A stretch of DNA of 12,579 nt, from the NCBI GenBank assembly GCA_025449615.1, contig JANWJA010000001.1:1-12579 (forward strand), read 5' to 3'. This document shows, one piece after another, positions 1 to 9,052 of the stretch (the first letter of the stretch is position 1; every line of letters starts with the position of its first letter). The position numbers were made by a program, and so were the translations under genes. Below the pieces are notes generated by a model. It saw only the letters and a list, made by a program, of their open reading frames with translations, was not told where the DNA came from and did not search any database. Origin of the DNA: Methyloceanibacter sp. (GTDB lineage: Bacteria; Pseudomonadota; Alphaproteobacteria; Rhizobiales; Methyloligellaceae).

Positions 1-839
1 ACGAGGAGACTCTCGACGAGCTGGAAGAGGTGCTGATCAAGGCCGATCTCGGACCCGCCATGGCGGGGCGCGTGCGCGAGGAGCTCTCCCACTCGCGCCA
101 TGAAAAAGGCATCGCGCCGGAGGCGGTGCGCGAGGTGCTGGCCACCGAAATCTCCAAAGTGTTGCAGCAAGTGGCGAAGCCGCTCGAGTTGAGCGCGGCG
201 CGGCCGAACGTGATCCTCATTGTCGGTGTAAACGGCACCGGCAAGACCACGACTGCCGCGAAGCTCGCCAACAAGTTCATGCGAGAGGGGCGCAGCGTGC
301 TGCTTGCTGCCGGGGATACGTTCCGTGCCGCGGCGATCGATCAATTGAAGCTTTGGGGCGGGCGCATCGGCGTCGAGGTCGTCGCCAAGGATGTTGGGGC
401 CGACCCTGCCGGCGTCGCCTATGAGGCGTTGGAGCGCGCCCGCGCCGAAGGCAAGGATGTGCTCCTGATCGACACCGCCGGGCGGCTGCAGAACAAGAGC
501 GATCTGATGGCGGAGCTCGCCAAGATCGTGCGCGTTTTGAAAAAGCTCGACGAGACCGCACCGCACGGCGTGCTGCTCGTGCTCGACGCCACCACGGGGC
601 AGAATGCGCTCGCCCAGGTCGAGGTGTTCAAGGAGATCGCGGGCGTGACCGGCCTCGTCGTCACCAAGCTCGACGGCACAGCGCGGGGCGGCATCCTTGT
701 CGCCATCGCCGAGCGTTACGGAATTCCCATCAATGCCATCGGCATCGGAGAGGGTATCGACGATCTCGAGCCTTTCGGTGCGGATGGTTTCGCCCGCGCC
801 ATCGCCGGGCTCGAGGCCCCGAATGAACAAGCTGCCTGA
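1..839 (+). CDS. ftsY: FtsY, signal recognition particle receptor GTPase (5' end missing)
   Basis: FtsY is the SRP receptor. It pairs with Ffh at the inner membrane and uses GTP to hand ribosome-nascent chains to the Sec translocon. The reading frame is open from base 3 and reads LDELEEVLIKADLG, the start of the helical N domain, so only the upstream acidic/N-terminal part is cut off by the window edge. Visible G-domain motifs, in order, are the P-loop GVNGTGKTT (bases 225-251), DTFRAAA, DTAGRLQ, TKLDGTARGG and the closing GIGEGIDDLEPF. DTFRAAAIDQL is the SRP-GTPase insertion-box type of sequence, and together these separate FtsY/Ffh from other GTPases. The lack of a C-terminal M domain makes it FtsY and not Ffh. 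The stop is TGA at 837-839, and the 3' end overlaps yciB by 17 bases, suggesting co-transcription. Nothing looks damaged. Confidence 0.96.
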   Translation, partial: EETLDELEEVLIKADLGPAMAGRVREELSHSRHEKGIAPEAVREVLATEISKVLQQVAKPLELSAARPNVILIVGVNGTGKTTTAAKLANKFMREGRSVLLAAGDTFRAAAIDQLKLWGGRIGVEVVAKDVGADPAGVAYEALERARAEGKDVLLIDTAGRLQNKSDLMAELAKIVRVLKKLDETAPHGVLLVLDATTGQNALAQVEVFKEIAGVTGLVVTKLDGTARGGILVAIAERYGIPINAIGIGEGIDDLEPFGADGFARAIAGLEAPNEQAA

Positions 840-1446
840 GGCGAACAAGTCCCGGCCCGCGGAGCCCACAACCCCCCTCAAACTCGCAATCGACCTCGGG
901 CCGTTGCTGTTGTTTTTCGGCGCCAACGCCGCTGCTGGAATCTATGTAGCCACCGGCGTTTTCATGGTGGCGACGTTCGTCGCGCTCGGCTTCGCCTGGT
1001 GGCGGTATCACAAGCTTCCGGTGATGCTGCTGGTCACCGCGGCCATCGTGCTGGTGTTTGGCGGGCTCACGCTCTATCTCCGCGACGATACCTTCATCAA
1101 GCTCAAGCCCACCATCGTTTATCTGATCTTCGCCGGGCTGCTTGCGGGCGGTCTCCTGATGAAGAAGCCCGTGCTTGAGCTTCTGTTCGGCGCTGCCTTC
1201 AGCCTGACGGAAGAGGGCTGGCGCAAGCTTACCTGGCGCTGGGCCCTGTTCTTCGTCGCCATGGCGATCGTCAACGAGGCGGTGAGGCGCAATTTCTCCA
1301 CCGACATCTGGGTGAGCTTCAAGGCGTTCGGCTTCCTGCCGCTCACCTTTCTTTTTGCGGTTGCGCAAGTGCCCCTGATGCAACGCTACGGATTCGGGGA
1401 GCCGGGCGAAGCAACCCCGTCAAAGGACGAAACCGAGGCTCGCTGA
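823..1446 (+). CDS. yciB: YciB/IspZ-type inner membrane septation protein A
   Basis: This is an integral inner membrane protein of the intracellular septation protein A family, linked in enterobacteria to envelope and septum function; the biochemical role is not settled. I chose ATG 823 (207 aa), not the longer frame from 697, because GAGG at 813-816 sits six bases upstream and the longer form would lie within ftsY. Family hallmarks are IDLGPLLLFFGAN near residues 23-35, KPTIVY at 95-100, and the stretch LTWRWALFFVAMAIVNE at about 136-152. There are about five hydrophobic segments, with a short charged N-terminus and a charged, likely disordered C-terminal tail (EATPSKDETEAR). The 17-base overlap with ftsY implies translational coupling. 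The family is recognised confidently; the physiological role is inferred. Confidence 0.93.
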   Translation: MNKLPEANKSRPAEPTTPLKLAIDLGPLLLFFGANAAAGIYVATGVFMVATFVALGFAWWRYHKLPVMLLVTAAIVLVFGGLTLYLRDDTFIKLKPTIVYLIFAGLLAGGLLMKKPVLELLFGAAFSLTEEGWRKLTWRWALFFVAMAIVNEAVRRNFSTDIWVSFKAFGFLPLTFLFAVAQVPLMQRYGFGEPGEATPSKDETEAR

Positions 1447-1715
1447 GCCCAATCTGGTCTTGCCAACAAGTTCTTTTGCTCGCCGAAGCCGGGCACATCT
1501 TGCGGCATGGAAGCGCGGCTCCAATATGAGTCGACAGGGACCCTCAGAAGCAAGTGATCGTTACTGAAACGGCCCAATTCTTCGTTGGGCATGGGCAACC
1601 AGAGGTTTGCTGATCGCCCCTTTGGGTTGTACAAGGGATAGTGGAGTTCCAGCAAACGAAGGGTACCGGGATCGGACGATTGCACGCCTAGCGAGAAGGA
1701 CGCGGGAGCGTTGCG
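1447..1715 (+). other. Gene-free spacer between yciB and the MarR gene
   Basis: No convincing gene lies in these 269 bases. A 6-bp perfect hairpin (GCCCAA 1572-1577, TTGGGC 1585-1590, 7-base loop) is visible but has no T-run after it, so it is not called a terminator. The spacer looks less GC-rich than its neighbours. On the minus strand a frame stays open across it and continues into both flanking genes, giving a tryptophan-containing peptide without a recognisable domain. I do not call it a gene. Confidence 0.5.
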
Positions 1716-2156
1716 ATGACACCGAAGCGAGGGAAACCGCTCGATCGGTCGGCGATGCATTTGCTGCATCGAGCGGGGCAATGCGCCACCGATACTTTCA
1801 TGGCAGAGGCCAATTCGAGCGGACTCACGCCGCGCCAGTTTGCCGTCGTCACGACGATCGCCGGGGAAGAGGGACTCACCCAGACAGAGCTGGTCGCGCG
1901 CACCGGAATTGACCGGTCGACGCTTGCCGAGATCGTGGGCCGGCTGTTGGGACGCGGTCTGATCCATCGAAAACGCGCTAAGGAAGACGCGCGCGCCTAC
2001 GCCATCAAGCTCACCGCGCAGGGGTGGAAAAGTTTGCGCGACGCGGAGCCCGCCGCCACTGCGACCGATACCCGCCTGCTCGGCGCACTGCCGCCGTCGA
2101 AGCGGCAGGATTTCGTCGACTTGCTCAGCCTGATCGTCGGCACGGAGAGGAAGTGA
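1716..2156 (+). CDS. MarR-family transcriptional regulator
   Basis: This is a 146-aa winged-helix DNA-binding protein, the usual MarR length. The fold is visible as an N-terminal dimerisation helix region (about 1-35), then LTPRQFAVVTTIA (38-50), the helix-turn-helix LTQTELVARTGIDRSTLAEIVGRLLGRGLI (54-83), and a wing KEDARAYAIKLTAQG (89-103) with DAR in place of the more usual DRR. The C-terminal helices (about 105-142) complete the dimer interface. ATG 1716 is supported by GGGAG at 1704-1708, seven bases upstream. MarR proteins are usually dimeric repressors released by phenolic ligands or thiol oxidation. No cysteine-based switch is obvious here: the one cysteine, C23, lies in the N-terminal helix. 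It is monocistronic, ends at an intrinsic terminator, and faces the ccm operon convergently, so its target is not evident from context. Confidence 0.88.
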   Translation: MTPKRGKPLDRSAMHLLHRAGQCATDTFMAEANSSGLTPRQFAVVTTIAGEEGLTQTELVARTGIDRSTLAEIVGRLLGRGLIHRKRAKEDARAYAIKLTAQGWKSLRDAEPAATATDTRLLGALPPSKRQDFVDLLSLIVGTERK

Positions 2157-2163
2157 CGCGCAG

Positions 2164-2265
2164 CGTCATTCCGGTGAAAGCCGGAATCCAGCACAAGATT
2201 CGCGAGTACTCCCATGCGGAGTGCTTTTTTGTTTTCACTGGATACCGGGTTTCGCCGGTATGACG
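2164..2265. repeat. REP-like pair of inverted palindromic repeats (BIME/MITE-like)
   Basis: Two 28-base arms in opposite orientation (2164-2191 and 2238-2265) match at 24 of 28 positions when one is reverse-complemented. Each arm also folds on itself: ATTCCGG/CCGGAAT (2168-2174 with 2181-2187) on the left and ATACCGG/CCGGTAT (2242-2248 with 2255-2261) on the right, both with 6-base loops. Translated, the arms give the VIPxKxGIQ peptides familiar from dispersed repeats of many proteobacterial genomes. The unit sits between the convergent MarR and ccmG 3' ends and encloses an intrinsic terminator. It is probably a dispersed non-autonomous element; no transposase is present here. Confidence 0.85.
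2205..2235 (+). terminator. Intrinsic terminator of the MarR gene
   Basis: The stem AGTACTCC (2205-2212) pairs with GGAGTGCT (2218-2225) through eight pairs including one G-T wobble, around the loop CATGC. A run of six T (2225-2230), then G and four more T, follows directly. It lies 49 bases after the MarR stop and inside the inverted repeat pair. The T-run is on the plus strand only, so it does not serve the converging ccm operon. Confidence 0.82.
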
Positions 2266-2272
2266 AGATCGG

Positions 2273-2866
2273 CTAGTTTGAGGTTCCCGAACTTGGCGCC
2301 TGCAACAGCGGCAGCAATTTCTCTTTGATCACATCTTCGGTCAGCGGGCCGACATGGCGGTAGGCGATCTTGCCGTCGCCGCCGATCACATAAGTCTCCG
2401 GCACACCATAAACACCGAAATCGATGGCGACGCGTCCCGACGCATCGGCCCCGACGCGCGCGAAGGGATTGCCGAAGCGGCCGAGAAAGCGCCGCGCGCT
2501 GGCCGGGTCGTCTTTGTAGTTGATGCCGTAGAGGCGAATGCCGGGCTGCTTCGCGAGTTCCATCAACGCCGGGTGCTCCTCGTGGCAGGGCACGCACCAG
2601 GAGGCGAATACGTTGACGAGGGTTGGCGCGCCCGTCTTGAGGTCCGAAGCGGCAAAGCCTGACACCGGCACTTCCTTTTCCAGAAGTCCATCGACGGGTG
2701 GCAGCGTGAAGTCGGGGACCTCCTTGCCGACCAGCGCGGAGGGGAGGCGCGAAGGATCGCCGCCATGGAGTGCGAACCAGAACAGGCCCGCGAGGCTCGC
2801 GAAGACGATCAGCGGCAAAGCCGGTCCGAAGCGTCGCCAGAAGGGCACACTTACCTTGTCGCTCAT
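2273..2866 (-). CDS. ccmG: CcmG/DsbE, periplasmic thiol-disulfide oxidoreductase for cytochrome c maturation
   Basis: CcmG is a membrane-anchored thioredoxin-fold protein facing the periplasm. It keeps the CXXCH cysteines of apocytochrome c, or its partner CcmH, reduced before heme is attached. The 197-aa product has one N-terminal membrane segment (about residues 13-33), then the DsbE-type start VGKEVPDFTLPP (46-57), the redox motif WCVPC (W90, C91, C94) and a cis-proline loop GVYGVPETYVI (P156) typical of this subfamily. The length is normal. The start ATG overlaps the ccmD stop by four bases (ATGA, 2863-2866), so it is translationally coupled as the last gene of the ccm operon. Downstream lies only the REP-like repeat; no T-run terminator is visible on this strand. 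Confidence 0.96.
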   Translation of the reverse strand: MSDKVSVPFWRRFGPALPLIVFASLAGLFWFALHGGDPSRLPSALVGKEVPDFTLPPVDGLLEKEVPVSGFAASDLKTGAPTLVNVFASWCVPCHEEHPALMELAKQPGIRLYGINYKDDPASARRFLGRFGNPFARVGADASGRVAIDFGVYGVPETYVIGGDGKIAYRHVGPLTEDVIKEKLLPLLQAPSSGTSN

Positions 2867-3054
2867 TTCTTCTTGCCTGATGCTAGCTTCGCGCGCGCCG
2901 AGCGCCGCTTGATACCCTTGCGTTCAAGCTCGGCGAGGGTCTCGCGTTGCTGCCGGTCGTCGACCAGGATCGACACTGTCAGAATGGCGATTGCGACGAA
3001 GGTCAGCGCGTAAGCTGCCCAGATGAATATTGCGTGCGGACCGAGATTGAGCAT
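2863..3054 (-). CDS. ccmD: CcmD, small heme exporter subunit
   Basis: This 63-aa protein has a single hydrophobic helix (about residues 9-31, FIWAAYALTFVAIAILTVSIL) and a basic cytoplasmic tail (ELERKGIKRRSARAKLASGKKK), the layout of CcmD. CcmD helps release holo-CcmE from the CcmABC complex. I chose ATG 3054 (MLNLGPHAIFIWAAYA). The frame runs further upstream, but that part overlaps ccmC and has no resemblance to CcmD. The start is four bases after the ccmC stop, and the stop overlaps the ccmG start. It has little sequence conservation, so the assignment leans on position, size and topology, which all agree. Confidence 0.92.
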   Translation of the reverse strand: MLNLGPHAIFIWAAYALTFVAIAILTVSILVDDRQQRETLAELERKGIKRRSARAKLASGKKK

Positions 3055-3058
3055 GGCT

Positions 3059-3802
3059 TTAGCGTCCAGAACCGGCGCGTTGCACTTCGATCTGCTGCAG
3101 CGCATGCACGCGGCGGCGCAAGATCTCGGCGCGCATCGAAATGAGATGCAGCAATACGAAGAGCAGGGTGAAGGCACCCATCATGACGAAGAGCGGCGTG
3201 AGCAGTGCGGGATCGATGGTCGATCCGCCCATGCGGAATACGCTCGCGGGCTGGTGCAGCGTGTTCCACCAATCGACCGAGAATTTGATGATCGGAATGT
3301 TGATGGCGCCGACCAGCGCAAGGATTGCGGCGGCGCGGCCGGCGCGGCCAGGCTCTTCGATCGCCTGCCAGAGCGCGATCAAGCCGAGATAAAGCAGAAA
3401 CAGCACCAGCATCGAGGTGAGCCGCGCATCCCAAACCCAATAGGTGCCCCACATCGGCTTGCCCCAGAGCGAGCCGGTGACGAGCGCGATGAAGGTGAAG
3501 GTGGCGCCGATCGGGGCAGCGGTCTTGGCTGCGACGTCGGCGAGGGGGTGGCGCCAGATCAGCGTGCCCAGGCTGGCGACCGCGATCAGCATATAGCCAA
3601 ACATGGCGAGCCACGCCGAGGGAACATGGATGAACATGATCTTGACCGTCTCGCCCTGCTGGTAGTCGGGCGGCGCCACGAAGAAAGAGAGATAGAGCCC
3701 GATACCGAGCAGCAGCACGGTCAGGCCTGCGAGAAACGGCACGACGGCATCGACGATGCTCAAAAAACGCGTGGGATTGGCGAGGCTGGTGACGGTGGCC
3801 AT
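3059..3802 (-). CDS. ccmC: CcmC, heme handling protein / heme exporter permease
   Basis: CcmC is a six-helix inner membrane protein that presents heme to the chaperone CcmE in the periplasm. The 247-aa product shows the tryptophan-rich WWD-type signature WGTYWVWD (118-125) followed by ARLTS. It also has the two conserved heme-ligand histidines: H59 in FIHVPSAW and H183 in WWNTLHQP. Several hydrophobic segments fit the family topology. The C-terminal tail RRRVHALQQIEVQRAGSGR is cytoplasmic in type. The start ATG 3802 gives the expected length, although I see no strong Shine-Dalgarno sequence. The 42-base gap to ccmB is the only sizeable break in the operon. Confidence 0.97.
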   Translation of the reverse strand: MATVTSLANPTRFLSIVDAVVPFLAGLTVLLLGIGLYLSFFVAPPDYQQGETVKIMFIHVPSAWLAMFGYMLIAVASLGTLIWRHPLADVAAKTAAPIGATFTFIALVTGSLWGKPMWGTYWVWDARLTSMLVLFLLYLGLIALWQAIEEPGRAGRAAAILALVGAINIPIIKFSVDWWNTLHQPASVFRMGGSTIDPALLTPLFVMMGAFTLLFVLLHLISMRAEILRRRVHALQQIEVQRAGSGR

Positions 3803-3822
3803 GGCGGCTTGGTCTAGTGGGT

Positions 3823-3838
3823 TTGGTGCATTGGTGCA
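3823..3838. repeat. Short tandem octamer in the ccmB-ccmC gap
   Basis: TTGGTGCA occurs twice in direct tandem (3823-3830 and 3831-3838) in the 42-base space between the ccmB stop and the ccmC start. It is too short for a functional claim; it may be a slippage product. Confidence 0.6.
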
Positions 3839-3844
3839 ATCCGG

Positions 3845-4513
3845 CTAGCGGAGCGCGTTGCGGATCGCGGCGGCGGCGGCGAGCGGTGCGAGCACGATCG
3901 ATGCGAGGCTGAAGGCTGAGAGCATAAGGAGCGGCGGCCAGGGCGAGGCAGGGCCGGTGACAGCCGCCGAGACGGTCGAGACGCCGAAGATCAAGACCGG
4001 CACGTAGAGCGGCAGCACAAGAAGGGCGAGCAGCACGCCGCTCCGCCGCAAACCCAAGGTCAGGCTTGCGCCGATCGCGGCGATGAAGCTGACGGCAGGA
4101 GTGCCGGCAAGCATGGCCAGCACGAGAAGCGGTGAGGAGGCGATGGGGAAATTGAGCAGCAGCCCGAGAATTGGCGCGAGCAGTGCCAGGGGAATGCCGG
4201 TCGTGATCCAATGGCTGAGGCTCTTGATGGCGACGATGCCGGCGAGCGGCAGCGGCCCGGTGGTCAGCACATCGAGCGTACCGTCCTCGTAATCGTTGTG
4301 CACGATGCGGTCGGCGGAGAGCAGGCTCGCGAGGAGCAGCGCCACCCACAACACGCCGGGCGCGATGCGCGACAAGAGATTGAGGTCGGGGCCAAGGCCG
4401 AGCGGGGTGATGGCGACGACGACGAGATAGAAGCCGAGCGCGGTGCCGATGGCGCCGCCCTCGCGCCAGGCGAGGCCGATCTCACGGGTGAGGAGCGCGA
4501 GCCAAGGCCTCAT
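3845..4513 (-). CDS. ccmB: CcmB, heme ABC exporter permease
   Basis: CcmB is the membrane permease that works with the ATPase CcmA and with CcmC and CcmD to release heme-loaded CcmE. The 222-aa product begins MRPWLALLTREIGLAWREGG and has about six hydrophobic helices. The stretch LLSADRIVHNDYEDGTLDVLTTGPLPL (about 63-89) is the characteristic cytoplasmic loop of the family, thought to contact the ATPase. A later LRRSGVLLALLVLPLYVPVLIFG (155-177) is also family-typical. Its start codon overlaps the ccmA stop by four bases (4510-4513), so the two are translationally coupled. Length and composition are normal. Confidence 0.95.
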   Translation of the reverse strand: MRPWLALLTREIGLAWREGGAIGTALGFYLVVVAITPLGLGPDLNLLSRIAPGVLWVALLLASLLSADRIVHNDYEDGTLDVLTTGPLPLAGIVAIKSLSHWITTGIPLALLAPILGLLLNFPIASSPLLVLAMLAGTPAVSFIAAIGASLTLGLRRSGVLLALLVLPLYVPVLIFGVSTVSAAVTGPASPWPPLLMLSAFSLASIVLAPLAAAAAIRNALR

Positions 4514-5130
4514 CGGGCGTGTCCCCCGAGTCTCAGCTCGCGGGTGAATTTCACCTTGAGCGGCGTGTGGCTGGCGATGGCGGCGATGCCGCCTTGGCGC
4601 AGGTGCTCCCCGATAAGCCGCTCCAGCACTTTGACCGAGGCGGCGTCGAGCGAGACCGACGGCTCGTCGAGCAGCCAGATCGGGCGAGGCGCAGCTAGGA
4701 GCCGCGACAAAGCGAGCTTCCGCTTCTGCCCTGCGGAGAGAAGGCCGGCCGGTAGACCAGACAAAGAGCGAAGGCCGAACAGGGCAAGCGCGTTGCGGAG
4801 GCTCATGCCGCCGCCGTCGAGAAAATCGTGCCAGAAGGCGAGATTCACTTGAACGCTCGCCGCGGTCTTGATGGCGTTGGCGTGGCCGACATAGTGGCAG
4901 AGCTCGGGCAGTGGCGTGTCGCCGGTCTTGCCTTCGAGGCTGAAAGTCCCGTCTTCAAGCGGCAACAGACCTGCGATAAGACGGAGGAGACTGGTCTTGC
5001 CGGCCCCGTTCGGGCCGCTGACGAACAAGGCTTCGCCGGGGGCGAGCTTGAAACTCAAGTCTTGAAACAGGAGCCTGCCGCCCCGCCGGCAGCTGATCTT
5101 GTTGGCGGCGAGGGCAATCGAATGAGCCAT
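4510..5130 (-). CDS. ccmA: CcmA, heme ABC exporter ATP-binding protein
   Basis: CcmA is the cytoplasmic ATPase of the CcmABCD complex; ATP hydrolysis drives release of holo-CcmE. I chose ATG 5130 (206 aa). An in-frame start at 5220 would add 30 residues without family resemblance, and CcmA proteins are about 200 aa. Visible motifs are Walker A GPNGAGKTS (39-47), an ABC signature LSAGQKRKLALSRLL (131-145), Walker B IWLLDEP (151-157), a D-loop SLDAASV and the H-loop histidine H188. LSAGQ instead of LSGGQ is the variant usual in CcmA. It is the first gene of the operon. Its promoter must lie in the 183 bases shared with acnA, but I could not pick one convincingly on this strand. Confidence 0.96.
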   Translation of the reverse strand: MAHSIALAANKISCRRGGRLLFQDLSFKLAPGEALFVSGPNGAGKTSLLRLIAGLLPLEDGTFSLEGKTGDTPLPELCHYVGHANAIKTAASVQVNLAFWHDFLDGGGMSLRNALALFGLRSLSGLPAGLLSAGQKRKLALSRLLAAPRPIWLLDEPSVSLDAASVKVLERLIGEHLRQGGIAAIASHTPLKVKFTRELRLGGHAR

Positions 5131-5203
5131 TGCACGGTTTTTGCGCAAGTTGTGACGGAACGGGCGGGTTGGAACGAATTCGTAGGCCGCAAACTCTCCC
5201 CGA

Positions 5204-5233
5204 TTGTGCCGGTGGTGCAAGGGCTTTTATAGT
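5204..5233 (+). promoter_or_regulatory. Candidate sigma-70 type promoter for acnA
   Basis: TTGTGC (5204-5209) and TATAGT (5228-5233) are separated by 18 bases. The -10 box matches the TATAAT consensus at five of six positions, the -35 box only at TTG. A GGTCC-AA-GGACC dyad (5236-5247) follows and would fall near the transcription start, leaving a leader of about 70 bases before the TTG start. This is a reading by eye; transcription was not tested. Confidence 0.4.
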
Positions 5234-5300
5234 GCGGTCCAAGGACCAATTCCGGCCCTTCCCGCCCAAACGTCGCGCCCAGTGAGCGCGTGGCATGCCG

Positions 5301-5313
5301 AGGAGACCAGGCT

Positions 5314-5316
<3 letters not shown>
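5301..5316 (+). promoter_or_regulatory. Ribosome binding site that sets the TTG start of acnA
   Basis: AGGAGA (5301-5306) sits seven bases before the TTG at 5314. An in-frame GTG at 5290 has no comparable site, and starting there would add eight residues (MACRGDQA) not seen in aconitases. The product from TTG begins [14 protein letters not shown], close to the usual alphaproteobacterial AcnA N-terminus. Confidence 0.78.
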
Positions 5317-8016
<2,700 letters not shown>

Positions 8017-8098
8017 CACATGTTGGCTCCGGATCGCTCGAGTCTTCAGTCAAGCCCGATATGCTTGCTTAGTGCGAGCGTTTTCTCGGGGCTCCGAG

Positions 8099-8132
8099 CC
8101 TCACCCATTTGTGACCCCGATTGAGGTTTTTT
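8099..8132 (+). terminator. Possible intrinsic terminator after acnA
   Basis: CCTCA (8099-8103) pairs with TGAGG (8122-8126) around an 18-base loop that holds a second small stem (TCAC 8101-8104 with GTGA 8111-8114, an alternative fold). Six T (8127-8132) follow. The stem is short, so termination may be weak; it lies 38 bases before the next gene and could also be that gene's leader. Confidence 0.4.
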
Positions 8133-8170
8133 AACCGGATATTTCCCGCGGCTTCCGGCATGCTAACGCC

Positions 8171-8950
8171 ATGAGGCCGTCCTTACAGACCTGCGCCGGC
8201 GTACTTTGGGCGCTTGCGCTTAGCATGCTCGGCGTGGCTGCCGCGGCAGCTCCCGCCGCGCAAGGGCCTGCAGTCGTGGAGCTATTCACAAGCCAGGGCT
8301 GCTCGTCTTGCCCTCCCGCGGATGCGTTGCTCAACAAATTGAGCGAGATGCCGGGCGTGCTCACGCTGTCCTTCTCGGTGGACTATTGGGATTATCTCGG
8401 CTGGCACGACACGTTGGGCAGCCCCGCCAACAGCGAACGGCAACGAGACTATGCCCGCGCGCGCGGCGATGGCCGGGTTTACACGCCGCAAGCCGTGGTG
8501 GACGGGCTGCTGCACATCAATGGCGCCGACGAGCGGTTGGTGCTGGATGCGATCGATTCCGCCAAGGTCAGGCTCCGCGATGTCAAAGTGCCGGTAGAAG
8601 CGCGGGCCGAGGGCGATACGCTGGTGATCGATATCGGCGACGCTCAAGAAAATTCGCATAGCCGAGACGCCACCGTCTGGCTGGCGATCGCCAAGGAGAA
8701 GGAGACGGTGCCGATCTCGCGCGGCGAGAATAGTGGGCGCACCATCACCTACCGCCATCCGGTGCGCGAGATCAGTCCGGTCGGGATGTGGAAGGGCGAG
8801 GCAATGTCGCTGCACCTGCCGCTGAAGGATCTGAAGATGATGGGGGGCGATTGCCTGGTCGCGTTGTTGCAGGCTGGCAGCGGCGGTCCGATCCTTGGCG
8901 CCGCCGAATACGAGCCTGATGGAGACAAGCAGACGGCTCCCGCCAATTAG
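8171..8950 (+). CDS. Secreted DUF1223 thioredoxin-like protein
   Basis: The 259-aa product has a signal peptide (hydrophobic LWALALSMLGVAAAAA, about residues 12-27, likely cut just after). It then has the DUF1223 opening VELFTSQGCSSCPPAD with a CXXC pair at C44 and C47, SVDYWDYLGWHDTLGSP (about 69-85), and a VYTPQAVVDG block (about 103-112). This is a thioredoxin-like fold that should face the periplasm. The redox role is inferred from the motif; the substrate is unknown. The second half (about 135-250) is beta-rich and less conserved in appearance. ATG 8171 has no clear Shine-Dalgarno sequence but gives a sensible signal peptide. It lies behind acnA on the same strand, an arrangement I recall in related genomes. 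Whether it shares the acnA transcript depends on the weak terminator between them. Confidence 0.9.
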   Translation: MRPSLQTCAGVLWALALSMLGVAAAAAPAAQGPAVVELFTSQGCSSCPPADALLNKLSEMPGVLTLSFSVDYWDYLGWHDTLGSPANSERQRDYARARGDGRVYTPQAVVDGLLHINGADERLVLDAIDSAKVRLRDVKVPVEARAEGDTLVIDIGDAQENSHSRDATVWLAIAKEKETVPISRGENSGRTITYRHPVREISPVGMWKGEAMSLHLPLKDLKMMGGDCLVALLQAGSGGPILGAAEYEPDGDKQTAPAN

Positions 8951-9052
8951 GCTCGTTCCAGCCTCTAGACAATGAAATCGCCGGCATTGAGCGCGTGCAC
9001 GGGTTGACGTTAATGTGGAAGTCCGCCGTCGCTGCGCCTGCAACGCCGCCGA

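Noticed and set aside
697..822. Longer start for yciB at 697
   Set aside because: The extension lies inside ftsY, lacks family resemblance, and ATG 823 has GAGG at the proper distance.
2024..2263. Small frames carrying VIPVKAGIQ or VIPAKPGIQ peptides next to MarR and ccmG
   Set aside because: These peptides are translations of the REP-like repeat arms and not protein features.
3003..4349. 448-aa open frame on the minus strand overlapping ccmB and ccmC in another frame
   Set aside because: Its arginine/alanine/histidine-rich sequence is a frame shadow. CcmB and CcmC are clear in the other frames with all their motifs.
8035..8080. CGCTCG/CGAGCG stem followed by TTTT after acnA
   Set aside because: The 34-base interior and only four T make it weaker than the candidate at 8099-8132; listed here only as an alternative.
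8951..9052. Search for a terminator between the convergent DUF1223 and RTX genes
   Set aside because: No stem with a T-run was found on either strand in this 102-base gap.
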